DNA of 64,000 nucleotides from Arbacia lixula (GCA_963669155.1 OZ022589.1:17366922-17430921); one strand, 5' to 3'; positions 1 to 11,678 are shown, counted from the stretch's first letter. Notes: generated from the letters alone by a model not told the origin. Translations and numbers: made by a program.

Positions 1-582
1 AACCTCTCCTCCTCCCCCCCCCCCATCTCTTCTCATTTTCGCTTGTAATTTCTTTGTATAAAGTGTAGGTAAGGGTTATATATCAAAACAAGCAAGTATT
101 ACTTTGAATGCATGTTATATTGAGTGTTATCTTATCTGCATTTGTTATGTTTTTTGATAAGAAAGGTGTGGCAACCCTTCAAGCTGTAAGCTTTATTGTC
201 AGACCTCTGTATGTTTCAACTGTGTACAAGTACATGTATATCTTGATGCTTTGTACATAACTCTAATAGATTATTTGTCACATGTGTACTTTATATGCTA
301 TTTTTCGTATCACATTGTTTGTTATTGTTGAACTATGCAGGAATGAATAAATAAATGAATAATAATGTCATGTCAAATCCCGGGGGTGGGGGACGGGGGG
401 GGGGGGGGGTACAATATGAAATGTCCCACCTCCACCAGTGAGAGTACTTTTAGAGACTGGGCGGGATAAACAAAATTATGGGAAAACACCCCCTCCAAAA
501 AATAAAAAAAATCCATCAGTACCCCCCCTCCCTTCAACTGAGAACACTGTCAGAGCCTGGGCGGGATTAAAAAAATATAGAC

Positions 583-634
<52 letters not shown>

Positions 635-818
635 AAAACATAAAATAATAAAAAAAAATAAAAAAATAAAAATAAAAATAAAAATAAAATAAAATAAAAT
701 AACAAATAAAAAAAAATCCATCACTACCCTTCCCCCGCCCCTCAGCCCTCCCCCCTCCCCACCCCCCCCCCCCCCTCCCACCCCCGGGCTCAGCTTCTTG
801 AGGACAAACATGTCTCCC
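1..818. repeat. 3'-end-like AT-rich tail plus simple-repeat tract
   Basis: Positions 300-365 look like a LINE or mRNA 3' end (repeated AATAAA/GAATGAATAAATAA). From about 380 on come G runs, C runs, a (CA)n microsatellite at 599-630, A-rich TAAAA repeats at 645-715 and C runs at 720-790. Near-identical words at 425-580 (crippled tandem copies of GAGA-CTGGGCGGGAT) suggest a decayed tandem repeat. Open frames here are low-complexity artefacts. Confidence 0.6.
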
Positions 819-1184
819 TCACCTTCGGGGAGCGATTTCCGCCCTTGAGAATAAACATATAACATGACGTCTACCACCAATCAATGTGTATACCCGCACA
901 TGCATCACACACATTGCACCTTGATTTGCTGGTTTCAAACATCTACATAGGCGGCTAAGACTCCACTCGGTCTTTGGCGTCTTCCTCTCCTTTTCCCCGC
1001 CGTCTGCTGGGGGCTCCGCCGCGCCAGTGCCAGTCGCTGTGCCGTGCCCGGCGGCTGCCTTGTAACTCTGCTCCTGGTCCCCCACCGTCGTCCGCTCCTG
1101 GTCCCCCACCGTCGTCCCATTGGCATGGTTAAATCTTTCACTGAGGGGTGTTATCTCAAGCGCTGCTTCATCATGGGTACCCAT
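819..1184 (-). CDS. Candidate GC-rich coding exon, function unknown
   Basis: An ATG at 1184 opens MGTHDEAALEITPLSERF and a GC-rich stretch that stands out from its AT-rich surroundings. It includes a direct duplication of the heptapeptide TTVGDQE, then a hydrophilic Pro/Gly/Lys-rich run. A phase-1 donor-like CAAG|GTGCAA occurs near 920, so the real exon could be about 920-1184. It could be the first exon of a gene running off the left edge, possibly another tail exon like those of genes A-D, or a chance GC-rich frame. I do not recognise the protein. Confidence 0.3.
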   Translation of the reverse strand: MGTHDEAALEITPLSERFNHANGTTVGDQERTTVGDQEQSYKAAAGHGTATGTGAAEPPADGGEKERKTPKTEWSLSRLCRCLKPANQGAMCVMHVRVYTLIGGRRHVICLFSRAEIAPRR

Positions 1185-1189
1185 ATCTT

Positions 1190-2500
1190 CCTTTCCCGGA
1201 ATGCTTCCTAGAGGAAGTACACGAATCAGTCAGGAAGTTAACCTCTGTTACAAGCGGTCATGTTGCATCGACGCATAATGTCACACCAACGCATAAAGTG
1301 GTAGTTTGTTTGATACGAAATCACGACTGGCGTGCGGAAACAATGAATGCGTTCTCGAACGCTGACGAAAATGACGCAGTACTAGTTCTGTCATTCATTT
1401 TAGAGATACAGGATACTATCAATGTTGGTATTGAAAAGTCAGTGAATTTTCACAAGACAATTCATGTACTGTACCTTAATTCTCCGTGAATTCAATGTGT
1501 TTTTGTTTGCATTTACCTACTGAAAATGATTTGCGTCATTTTACATACTGCCGTCATTTTACATACTCATGGTTGCAATGCACATGATAAGAATAACTGT
1601 TATATAAACCCATCAAAAATTCTGCAACTCATGTTTTAGTAGTCACTATATCTTAAGTTGCTGCATTATCGCACATAAATGTGGCATCATAAGATAGCTT
1701 GACTATGTATCTTTACACTGATGCATCGATGGTAATGCGTACGCAATCACGGAATGCGCAGACCTTCTGAATAGCCAGCAAGGTCAAAAATGAGATGTTG
1801 CAAAATTCTGTGTTTCCGTTCGTTTTGCATATGAAATAAGTTTGAATGTTGTTTGTGCGGCGATTTCAGGAACGTTCATTGCCACGTTGACACTATTTAA
1901 AACACATTGCGTATTAAAAAGCATCCCTCTGCGCGATTCTTCGCTTAGGGAATGAACGTGGCGGAGAATGTTTGTGAAATACTGTGCCTGAGTATCCCAC
2001 GGACAAGCGCCATTATTGTGAATAAAGTATAGTTGTGTTTAATAAACTGCACAATTATATAGCAACTGTTCAAGGGCGCCAAATGGGATACGAAGTGTTA
2101 TTTACACGCCATGAACATCTAATGTCGAAAGGTAATTAAACATGTCAATAAAATGCAATTTTGTACGCGGTTTGTGTACGGTTGCGTGCTTTCATTCCTG
2201 GAAGAAGAGCATTTTATCAATCGTACTACGATTGTGGAAAACAACATATAGTTGTTATTGGATTTGACATCCTCCACAGAATATATGGGATAACTAGTCG
2301 ATGAATTATTATGATAGACATGTTGGAGTAGTTGAAATAATACACGGGTGCTCAGCACAGTTTCCAGTTACATCCTGAAATGACTCCTAATCTGTCATTA
2401 ATGCATGTTGTTATTCAACATTTCATCAGGTTGCAGTACACGTGACAAAATCAGGTAAATCGTCCATTCCATTTGCATAAGGCCTTCAGTAAATCAATGG
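1190..2500. other. Unannotated AT-rich DNA
   Basis: Scattered short frames on both strands, none with recognisable protein character; no repeat I can relate to the rest of the window. Confidence 0.5.
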
Positions 2501-2525
2501 ATTCTTTTTTTATGGGTCACACAAT

Positions 2526-2640
2526 GTGCATAGTGTTAAGGTTCCCGAGTTCTCTTTATCCCCTGTTTATAGTTATACCACATTCCTCCAACATGTCCAA
2601 ACGCCCCCTCCTTCTTCCACTTGTGTGAAGTCTCTATTGC
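2526..2640 (+). repeat. Direct repeat, copy 1 (about 110 bp)
   Basis: Shares GAGTTCTCTTTATCCCC, ATAGTTATACCACATT and the following CT-rich run with 3966-4074. The two copies are about 1.4 kb apart in the same orientation. Confidence 0.7.
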
Positions 2641-3300
2641 TTGTTCGAAGAATGATTTGCCGTGCTCCCAACACAGGGGCCTTGTCGACGATGACGTCGA
2701 GCAGCAGCTGACTTCTGCAGGAGGAGACATCTGGCTGGCTGGAGTCAACTTGTTATGGATCAGGATTGTGTTGGTGCTCATGTCCATTGGTGAGGATGAG
2801 GTCGCTCCATGCATCCATTGGAGAGAGCCAAGGATTTGGTTATCCCAATTCGGGGTATGGCCTACCGCATCACCAAGTCTGCATGGATGGATGTGGACCT
2901 CCGAAAGAATAACTCAGACACTTATATTGGTGCAACAATAAATGACGACGACGGACATTGACATGGACACGAACTCACGACGATGCAACAGACCCTGCTA
3001 CAATCTCAAGTAAAGACAATCTCGACCATGAGTTGACGGAGTCATCCGACTGATGTTTCTGTCAGAAAGTACCTAGCTGCAAGCGGGATGATCTACGTGG
3101 CGCCTGGTCTGCCCACCCGAGGACCGACGATGGCACCGATAATGACGAACTTGGGGGTTCGCTCGAACAGGCATGGTGTGGAGTGTGTGCGGGGTAGTAG
3201 GCGTTAATGAACGCGACACCTGACGCAACCTGGGATCCGCCGATAGGGAAGAGGCGGATTGCGAGAGCGACGTGGATGCTGACGTGGACTTGCAGTAGGA
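2641..3300 (+). pseudogene. Degenerate coding relic, unknown family
   Basis: A GC-richer island with broken coding character. One frame at about 2805-2960 reads LERAKDLVIPIRGMAYRI, TKSAWMDVDLRKNNSDTYIG and ends at TGA; an adjacent frame is open at 2621-2941, and TGA just upstream closes the first. The composition suggests an inactivated gene or transposon protein with frameshifts. No family is assigned. Confidence 0.35.
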
Positions 3301-3965
3301 CACTTAATGACGATACTTCATAATCGTCTTATGAATCTCCATGGGACTCTCAATGACTGTTAGTTTTGTGATTCTCAAGAATGATGCCATCAATAAAAAT
3401 CTGTATGTGTTTAATGAGGTGCCCTGCGTATCGGACAAATGCGCCCTCGCAGGTAGAAATACCGGGCCGCAGCTTGTGAATTCGTTTGGTTTTGTTTTTG
3501 TATGAAGACTTGAAATTACAATTCTTGCAAGTTATTGTACGTTGGTCATACTTTTAACCTAGTGTTTAGGATGAATAAATCAAGTTATACACTAATACTG
3601 TTTGTGGATAGTAATGACTCCACAGAAATATTGATTTTAGGGAGAACCTGAAATGCTAAAGTTACATTACTGTGAGATTAATTCAGGTTGAATGTGAGAT
3701 ATGAACGGGTAACCATTTTACTGTTCAATTGAATCAAAATTTTCATGTATAACTTTTCACGTAGCAGGGCTTCTGTTCCTTCTCTTTTTGTTTTCTTTCT
3801 CACATTTTTATTTTCTTTTTCTTTTCTTTTTTCATTTTCATTGGATGTATCAGTCGCACTGCTTACGATGATTTTACTATTTAGATATATATTTTTTTGG
3901 TTTGGTATCTCTCAAATTACACATGTTTGCATTGAGGGCAATGCAGCCTTTTTTTTTATGGTGAG
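3301..3965. other. Unannotated spacer
   Basis: AT-rich; T-rich tract at 3780-3850 gives a spurious hydrophobic frame. No supported gene. Confidence 0.5.
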
Positions 3966-4074
3966 GAAGAGTGTTACGGTCCACGAGTTCTCTTTATCCC
4001 CTTTCTATAGTTATACCACATTTCTTTAAACGCCCCCTCTTTCTTCCATTTGTATGACTAAGTGTCTATTGCAG
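3966..4074 (+). repeat. Direct repeat, copy 2 (about 110 bp)
   Basis: Matches 2526-2640, ending at the shared GTCTATTGC; a small deletion removes the bases around CCAACATGTCCA. Followed by a CT microsatellite at about 4131-4166. Confidence 0.7.
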
Positions 4075-4685
4075 TCTTGCTCTCACACAGTCCTAGCTCT
4101 GATCTTATTGTTAAGCCCTTTCCCTTTCTCTCGCATTCTCTCTCTCTCTCTCTCTCCCTCTCTCTCAATGGAAGTAGAGTAGATGAATATACAGATCGTT
4201 GCACCAAAGAAATCAAAGAATGCTTAGAAAACATATGGGGTGGTCTGAGCAGGAGAGACGAAACAGAGATTGGTATAAATCGGGCAGTTAATGGGAGAAA
4301 GGGCAGTTACTTCCTCCCCTCTTTCTAATGTTTCTCCACCCCCCCCCCCCCTTTTTGAAAGGAGAGCTTTTAGTATAAGATGCACCTGTATGGACAAATA
4401 GAGTTCAGTCTTAGTTTAGCTGTGGGTTGATAGAAGAGAGTCTAGTTTGTGTTGAGAGCTGGAGTTCAACTCTTAGCTATGTTGTTACACTATGTTACGC
4501 CATCGAAATGATCATCTGAATAAACTCCTGAAACTCAAGTACCCTTGTCTACATCGTTATGTTATGTACGTCTACGTTCAATACAAAAACACGTAACAAT
4601 ATAAAAGACCATGTATCAATCACATTTCATAAGCCAATGCAGACATAAGACATCGGGTCGGGGAAATACTGTTCTATAATGCACT

Positions 4686-4905
4686 TTGCCCCGTATTCAG
4701 TACTGATGTTGAACGCAAAAAGTGTACTAAATCTGGACTTACTTCATGGGATGTCAAATAAGGCAACATGAAACATCATTATTGATTCAATATGTTTGAT
4801 ATTGTCCTCGGAATCACAATGGTATATTGAGTTTGTCCTCATAACAATAAAATGAAATGGAAATCACCCACCGTTGTGATTCTGTGGTGAAAAACAATCG
4901 ATATT
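4686..4905 (-). repeat. Segment related to intron 3 of genes C and D
   Basis: Shares GTGTACTAAATCTGGAC, ATTATTGATTCA, TCGGAATCAC, GTATATTGAGTTTGTCC and GAAATCACCCAC-type words in the same order and orientation with 36972-37135 (C intron 3) and 49254-49435 (D intron 3). No exon remnant lies beside it. It is either a relic of a lost gene copy or a dispersed repeat that also landed in the C/D ancestor. Confidence 0.65.
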
Positions 4906-5593
4906 CAATAAGTCGAATGTAAAAGTCTGTAGATAGTAAGTCTTTCAAGAAATTGATACAATTCTATATTTAAATCTCTTTTAAAACACCCTGTCTCTTT
5001 TTCTGATTTCAAGTCGTAATAACAATTACAATGTCGGGGTTTTTGGCAAGGAACGTGCTCAAAAAGTTTCGAAATGCACGTACATTGATGATTAAATATT
5101 ACACTATGCATTACGATTTCTTTGTTGTGCATAGGCTTTGTGTTCCTTATCGGAATAACCCATGCAAAGAATGTGCTTTGGGTATCAAAAGGAAGCGTGT
5201 AATGAAGAAGTATGATATTTAACCCCTGATTTAACTATGTGATGATAGAGATGCAAATCGGTATGCAAACAGATTTCCACACGATCCAGTTGGGTGAACA
5301 CCAAAGAGAGACGCAAATACGCTGAATTCTTTCCTGTGTTCTCGATGGGTTGTGTGGGGTCGAGGTGGTGGCAGTAGGGTTGTTGGCAACATGATAATTA
5401 AAGGCCTACAACTAACCCCCTACTTTAACCCACTGAGGTACTACATTTGCCATTTGATAGCAGCCCATTAGTTAGTTGTTTAATATCACTCATCGACAAT
5501 AACAAAATATGACATTATTGAAAAGTCGTGAGGCTAAATCAATGAGATTGCTACTCGCTCATTGTAACATCGTGTAGACTCCTTTTTGTGTGC
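4906..5593. other. Unannotated spacer
   Basis: Short frames only (such as 5031-5222 plus); nothing recognised. Confidence 0.45.
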
Positions 5594-5600
5594 ATGCAAC

Positions 5601-6304
5601 CAAGGATGTTAAAGCACATGGATATCCATCAGCCGTTTAATTAATGCAGATTCTATTGTCCTGTCCTTCTAGTCGAAAAAGAACCCTTCACAAAGATTTT
5701 CTCGTTTATCTAGATGTTCAACGCCGCCGAATCTCTGGATGAGTTTTGCCTGCATTTGAAGTACAAAAAAAAAGATTTGGGGGAAATATCCTCACCCCGT
5801 ATGCTTGCGCAGTTGTGACATGTAATACATAAGATGCATCAGTAAAGATTCAATCGAGGAATAGTGTTACAATATGGCAAAAAGGCTCTAAACGTGATAT
5901 CAAGTTGCAGTATAAAAGTCTCAATTTCACAATGTTCCGCATCATACCTGCTTACAAAATTGCATGAAACGTTACTTTCAGATATTTTCCTTTCGGACGA
6001 GTGACATGAATAACGCGGCCAACCGCGCCCAAGCTAGTATCTCCATCTCAAAATGTATCAAAATTCGTATTCGCTCGTCCTTTTTTAACTACGTAAGAAG
6101 CACTTAGTGGCAAAATTAAAAGTTCAGCAGCGAAAGGTGAAATATATGCATGTACAGGAATGTGCATGACCTATTATGAAATCCAGGTGAACGTGACGCA
6201 ATCGCGCATGCATTATTGAGAGCAGCTGCTAGTCATAAATCGTAAGTGGCGGCATCAAACCTTGTTCAAAGCGATATATATATCCATCGCCTTAAACATC
6301 CTTG
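5601..6304 (+). mobile_element. 704-bp non-autonomous DNA element, copy 1 (7-bp TSD)
   Basis: Ends are inverted (CAAGGATGTT... and ...AACATCCTTG) with a nearby ATGGATAT/ATATCCAT pair, and the element is flanked by ATGCAAC at 5594-5600 and 6305-6311. It matches 10567-11280 in opposite orientation and 57527-58789. No coding capacity seen. The 7-bp target duplication is not the usual 8 of hAT elements; Dada-type elements make 6-7 bp, but no transposase is present to decide. Confidence 0.88.
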
Positions 6305-6379
6305 ATGCAACACTAATTCATTCTATGTCATTATGCCAATGACCTCTTTGGTCTTCAGAAGTAATCAGCAAAACGTATG

Positions 6380-6451
6380 GGGCACGTCCGGGAGTCGAAC
6401 CCGGGACCTCTCGCACCCGAAGCGAGAATCATACCACTAGACCAACATGCC
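6380..6451 (-). tRNA. tRNA-Pro (anticodon CGG)
   Basis: On the minus strand a 72-nt cloverleaf begins GGCATGT and ends ACGTGCC plus discriminator C; the seven-pair acceptor stem includes one T:G pair. The D-arm region GGTCTAGTGGTATGA, anticodon stem-loop CTCGC-TTCGGGT-GCGAG and T-arm CCGGG-TTCGACT-CCCGG match eukaryotic tRNA-Pro. No intron. It stands alone with intact A and B boxes, so it could be transcribed by polymerase III. Confidence 0.92.
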
Positions 6452-6452
6452 C

Positions 6453-6921
6453 TGTATACTATGTGCACTTCAGTTAATAATGAAATCCCTGGTCTGCCAT
6501 ACCTCCATGTTCACATTAAACTTGAGTATTGATCGCCAGAGAGTTTTTCAGGACACCGCATACGACATGAAATGAATTCACCTAGATATCAGCGAAAAAG
6601 GAAATCACCATTGAATTTATTTTTGAAACACACTTTTCATGGGACGAATGCCATTGTAACCATGGTAACAATGCCATGTTACACTGTGACATCACGGTTT
6701 GCAACAAACAACGAAATATGCAGACAAATATTTTCAAATGCGAGAATACACAGCTGGAACAACGAAAAAGACAAAGGCATCTTTTCAAATAATATTATCC
6801 CACCATTTACTACATGCACATGGTAAAACTGCTTGGGTCATGGTGTTGATGAGCACTTGTTTTTGTACTTCTTTATTTTACCGGTGTCGCATTTTCGCAC
6901 CAATGATTCATACACAGTATA
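6453..6921. other. Spacer beside tRNA-Pro
   Basis: No supported gene; overlapping short frames on both strands look random. Confidence 0.45.
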
Positions 6922-7000
6922 GAGTACCGAAGTGATGTCGTCGTATGAGCATGTTGTCAAGACAATTGGCTCTAAACAAACTCATTCAGTGAGAGGTTTA

Positions 7001-9006
7001 ACCATGTTATCCAGGACGAAAAACCAGTAGAAACCAGTAGAGAAAAAACATTAGAATTTCTACTGGTTTCTACAGTAAATTTTCTTCTGGTTTGAATATG
7101 GAAAGTGAAATGATTTCCAGTAGAAACCATTAGAAAAGTACCAGTAGAATACCAGAAGAAACCAGTAGAAATCTCTACTGGATCCAATAGAAGACCAATA
7201 GAAGACCAGTAGAATGCCAGTAAAAACCAGTAGGAATCTCTACTGGATCCAATACAGATTCCTACTGGTTTCTACTGGAATTAATCCTATCCCATCCTAT
7301 ACTTATTCTGAACAGGGAGGTGTTACGAAGGAGTAGAAACTCGAGCATAATATATTCAAACATCTGTATGGGTTCTAAAGCGTGCTCATGAATGCCAAAA
7401 GCATTCCATAATCATGACAATGCTTTGATGTTCCATGTGCCGTGCCGACATTTAGCTGATGTCAACTTGAAAAGTAATTTCTTTAATTTCCCATTTGTCT
7501 GTAGACGTTTTGTTTTTGACAAATTTGTTTGCAAACTTTAAGGAAGTTAACGGCAGATAATGACAGATCCTTTACTCTGCTTTTGTTTCGAAAAGTATTG
7601 AGGAATCATTAAAAATCGGACATATAAGCTATTTTTATTACTTACAAAATTGGCCAATTTCTTCACTTTCCGACAACTTGTGCATCTGGGGGATTCAACC
7701 ACTCTCAAAATGATATATTAAGCTGTGTATTATCATTAACGGCGTTTGTGTGTGTTTGCGTGAAACAGAGATATTTCACTTGAAAAACTTGTTTATTTGT
7801 GTTTGCTGATACCTGTTATGCTCATGGAAGTATTAACAGAACGGGACAAGCGAAATGAGACTGTAAATTTCTTTTGTCCTCTTCGAGAAGCCGTTGCCAC
7901 ACAATCATATTCATAATTGTTCAAACACCTGAACAGCACCTGTTGAGAACACATAACTTTTCAGCGGCTTGGCACATGGGTTCAAAGGAAGAAAGTTGCT
8001 TCATATCCTTCCATAACACATCCCTGTTCTGAACCTATCCTATACCTATCCTAATTCCTGACCTTTCCTTCACACACTTTCATATACATAGCAGTACAGT
8101 TATAAGGTTCAAAAGATATTGGCTACTACAACTTACATTTAAGAAGATCATTTGTTGTTGTTGTTTTCATTATTGTCTTCATTTAAGTAGATGACATTCA
8201 TTATTTTATGTTTAAACTTGACATCATTACTTGGTAAAATTCCTTTTATCTGGTTGAGTGGAGGTTATCTGTTTGAAAGTACAAATTATGAAAATTAAAT
8301 ACCTGCATGGATATTCATGAGCATCTCTATTTCTATTGTTTTCCACTGGTTTCCATTACCAGTAGAACTCACTGGATTCTATAAAAAAAAATAATGGTTT
8401 CTACTGGTTTCACTTTGTATTTTTCACACTCCTTTTCAAACGATTAGATCTCACTGGTTTCTATTGGTTTCTACTGGTTTGACTCTGTATTTTTCACACT
8501 CCTTTTCAAGACATTAAATATCATTGTTTTCTACTGGTTTCTACTGATCTTCAATACCAGTTGAATTCAATGGCCTTTAATGATTTCTACTGGTTTGACT
8601 TTGTATTTTTCACATTCCTTTTCAAACCATTAGGTCTCACTGGTTTCTAATGGTTTCTACTGGTCTCCAATACAGGTAGAATTCACTGGTCTCTAATGGT
8701 TTCTACTGGTTTGACTCTGTATTTTTCTCACTCTTTTTCAAACCATTAGGTCTCACTGGTTTCTATTGGTTTCTACTGGTCTCCAATACAGGTAGAATTC
8801 ACTGGTCTCTAATGGTTTCTACTGGCTTGACTTTGAAATTTTCACACTCATTTTCAAACCATTAGATCTCACTGGTTTCTGCTGGTCTTTAGTACCATTA
8901 GACTCTACCCTTTCTACTGGTTTCTACTGTTATAATTTTGCAGTTCCTCTTCAGACCAGTCGACTCTACTGGTTTTTACTGGTTTCTTTGGAAATTTCGA
9001 CCCGGG
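7001..9006. mobile_element. Foldback-like element X with TTTCTACTGG arms
   Basis: Left arm (7018-7285) is built from ACCAGTAGAAACCAGTAG words, right arm (about 8335-8985) from the reverse complement TTTCTACTGG; a non-repetitive core of about 1 kb lies between. The right arm has a roughly 115-bp higher-order unit repeated about five times (starting near 8400, 8470, 8583, 8698 and 8815), each with a GACTCTGTATTTTTCACAC block. A TA flanks both sides (6999-7000, 9007-9008), where the intact host copy at 27 kb has one. Structure resembles foldback/TU elements known from sea urchins; no coding capacity. Confidence 0.75.
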
Positions 9007-9039
9007 TAGCGGTCCGATATTGTCTAGCGGAAAAAGTTT

Positions 9040-9260
9040 CGAAAAAGGTGCTTAATCTTGTCACAAGAGCGGCACCATTCTTGGTGTTTACGAGCACCAT
9101 TTTGACGTAAGTAAGGTTCTTATCAGCACCATACTGTCTAAAACGGTGCTGACAAGAACCTTTTCTATGTCAAAATGGTGCTTATGAGCACCAAAAATGG
9201 TGCTGCCAAAATGGTGCCATTATTGTGACAAAAATGGTGCTGAAACAAACCCCTTTTTCG
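9040..9260. repeat. 221-bp palindrome of AGCACCAT words
   Basis: Near-perfect fold-back: CGAAAAAGGTGC...TTTTTCG, centred near 9147-9154. Both arms repeat AGCACCAT / ATGGTGCT many times. It sits as an insertion in the element at 6922-9326. Confidence 0.8.
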
Positions 9261-9330
9261 TAGAGTATACCCCGTTGTCTTGCTCTACCCGAATTGTTTA
9301 CAACCAGTTGTCTTGACGTCACGATGGACA

Positions 9331-10319
9331 GAGTTAATCAATGTTTTCTTTACATTCAGGCATATGTTAGGCGTACGCAGCAAACAGAAGCGTTCTATTC
9401 CTGTTCTTTAATGACCCCGTTTTCTCTCCATTTAACTGTCTAATTGCTCCCTCAATGTTGTATCACTACATAACAACCAAATGGGGGTGGGGGGGGGGGG
9501 GGTGGTCCTCCCCCTTCATCCCATTCCTATTATATTAGGCCTGGTGTGACGCCAGTGCTAAACCAAATATATGAAAATAACACAGTTGGATGAGCCTCAG
9601 TTTTGCTCTTTGTTAATAATTATTGAATCGGGATAAGTACTGCATCAACAACTCATGTGAATCCACAATTCATTACGATCTATTTGTTATTTACCTAAAT
9701 TAACCGACGTGAGGTAATTGAACTAGGAAATGAGAATTTTACAAAACATAGGTTCTCCCGATCAATTTTGATTTTGTAGCGTAAAACATTGAATGGGTTC
9801 GAAATATGACATGGTGCGGGGTATTTTAAGACATTAAAATGATTGCTTTGGTGTTATGTTTTTACGAAATATAATTTTCAACTTTTGTAATCTAATTTTA
9901 ATACGGCATTAACACGTGGCAGAACGTTCCGATGTTGCGTATTCATCTGCGGTGATTCATATTTTATTTGTATTTTATGGGGCTATAGGCTTCAATGATC
10001 AAAGTGAAATAGTGTGATTACGGATCTGTTTTGTATAGTTCGGTTGAATTATATGTAGATAGTGGGGAATCGCAACGATATTCATGTAACAGGCTGTGCC
10101 CTGTAAAATGGATGCATGCACTCCCTTCCCATACACATAAACAAAGACACAAATATATGCGTGTGCTGATTTATATATTTATATATATCCAGCGAGAACC
10201 GTAACAAGTGCTCGATGCTGCATGCGGCAGAGCGGATAGGCGTACGTTGGAATCAGTGGTTCGGCTACCGACGGTTTCACGTCCATGTGGCGAACGATCT
10301 TCAGGCCGACTGACTGGTG
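9331..10319. other. Spacer with G run
   Basis: Contains a long G tract near 9485-9502 and AT-rich DNA. Nothing recognised; 10179-10319 may be upstream Penelope-like sequence. Confidence 0.45.
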
Positions 10320-10566
10320 TGTAGTGCGTTTAGTGCATAGAAAGCGATAGAAAGCGTCATAAAAAAGAATGAGATGGAGAGCGCATTTTTTCCTCAAGAC
10401 AAAGGATTGCACAACCCAAAACGAAAGTGAGGATGCTTTTAATGAAACAAAGGAGAAATTTGGATTCAAATCGAGACGCTCGCTGCCCCAAAAAGAGGAG
10501 ATGGCAGGTTTCGAAAGTGACCTCCTAGACATAGTGGACGGCTTGGAATTTAGACAGGTAAATAAC

Positions 10567-11280
10567 CAAGGATGTTTAGGCACATGGATATACATCGCTT
10601 TGAACAAGGTTTGATGCCGCCACTTAATGTTCATGATTAGCAGCTGCTCTCAACAACATGAACAATATGATGCATGCGCGATTGCGTCACGTTCACCTGG
10701 ATTTCATGATAGGTCATACGCATTCCTATACATGCATACATTTCAGCTTTCGCTGCTGAACTTTTAAATTTTGTCACCAAGTGCTTGTTATGTAGTTAAA
10801 AAGGACGAGCAAATAAGAAAATTGATACTTTTTGAGATGGGAATACTAGCTTGGTCGCGGCTGGACACGTTTTTCATGTTGCTTGTCTGGAAGGAAAACA
10901 TCTGAAAGTAACGTTTCATGCAATGTTTTAAGCAGGTTTGAAGCGGAACATTGCGAAATTGAGACTTGATATCACGTTTAGAGCCTTTTTGCCATATTGT
11001 AGCACTATTCCTCAATTGAATCTTTACTGATGCATCGTAGGTAATACATGTCACAACTGTGGAAGCATATGGGGTGAGGATATTTCCCCAAGTTCTTCTG
11101 CGCATCCGATTTTTGTTTATACGTCAAATGCAGGCAAAACTCATCCAGAGAATCGGCGGCATTGAACATCGAGATCAAAGAGAAAATCTTTGTGAAGGGT
11201 TCTTTTGTGACTAGAAGGAGAGTACAATGAATCTGCATTAATTAAACGGCTGATGGATATCCATTGGTGAAACATCCTTG
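10567..11280 (-). mobile_element. 714-bp non-autonomous DNA element, copy 2 (7-bp TSD)
   Basis: Opposite orientation to copy 1, same CAAGGATG/CATCCTTG ends. AAATAAC occurs at 10560-10566 and 11281-11287; removing the element and one AAATAAC restores the Penelope frame (LEFRQVNNQFQTKLRE), which confirms both ends to the base. Confidence 0.93.
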
Positions 11281-11678
11281 AAATAACCAATTTCAAACGA
11301 AGCTTAGGGAAGATGCGAAACGTATAAATAGATCAAAGTATTCGTAGGTGCAGATAAAACCAGGAATGCATACTAAATGACACCCAAGGATAACGATAAG
11401 ACTTTAAATGACAATGTACAAGGCTGCTCAGAAAGAAGTAATCGAAGAAATTGAGAACGAGTCAGTGGTAATAGCAAAAAAAGCTAGGGATTAGCGATAG
11501 AATAGAAGGTACGAGAAAAAAGACCCCGCTTTCTTCACCCTAAAGGATCACAAAGATAACTTAAGAAATAACCCCCAGGTCAGATTGATTAACCCCACCA
11601 AACCAGAAATGGGTGGCGCCAGCAAAATAATGCTCGAGCGCATTAACAAGTATATAAAAGGCAAACTCAACCGAAAAT

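Larger units (their letters stand above)
6922..9326. mobile_element. TA-flanked palindromic element, copy 1, interrupted twice
   Basis: The left end GAGTACCGAAGTG with GAGCATGTTGTCAAGACAA and the right part ACCAGTTGTCTTGACGTCAC match the uninterrupted copy at 27144-27360. Aligning the two shows that 7001-9006 and about 9040-9260 are later insertions. The outermost right end is damaged. Confidence 0.75.

Noticed and set aside
476-880. Glycine-rich protein on the minus strand
   Set aside because: Encoded by C runs, (CA)n and A-rich repeats; low-complexity artefact.
10369-10566. A possible host exon ending in CAG|GTAAAT
   Set aside because: The frame continues across the inserted 714-bp element into Penelope-like sequence, so the apparent donor is part of the retroelement's coding frame.
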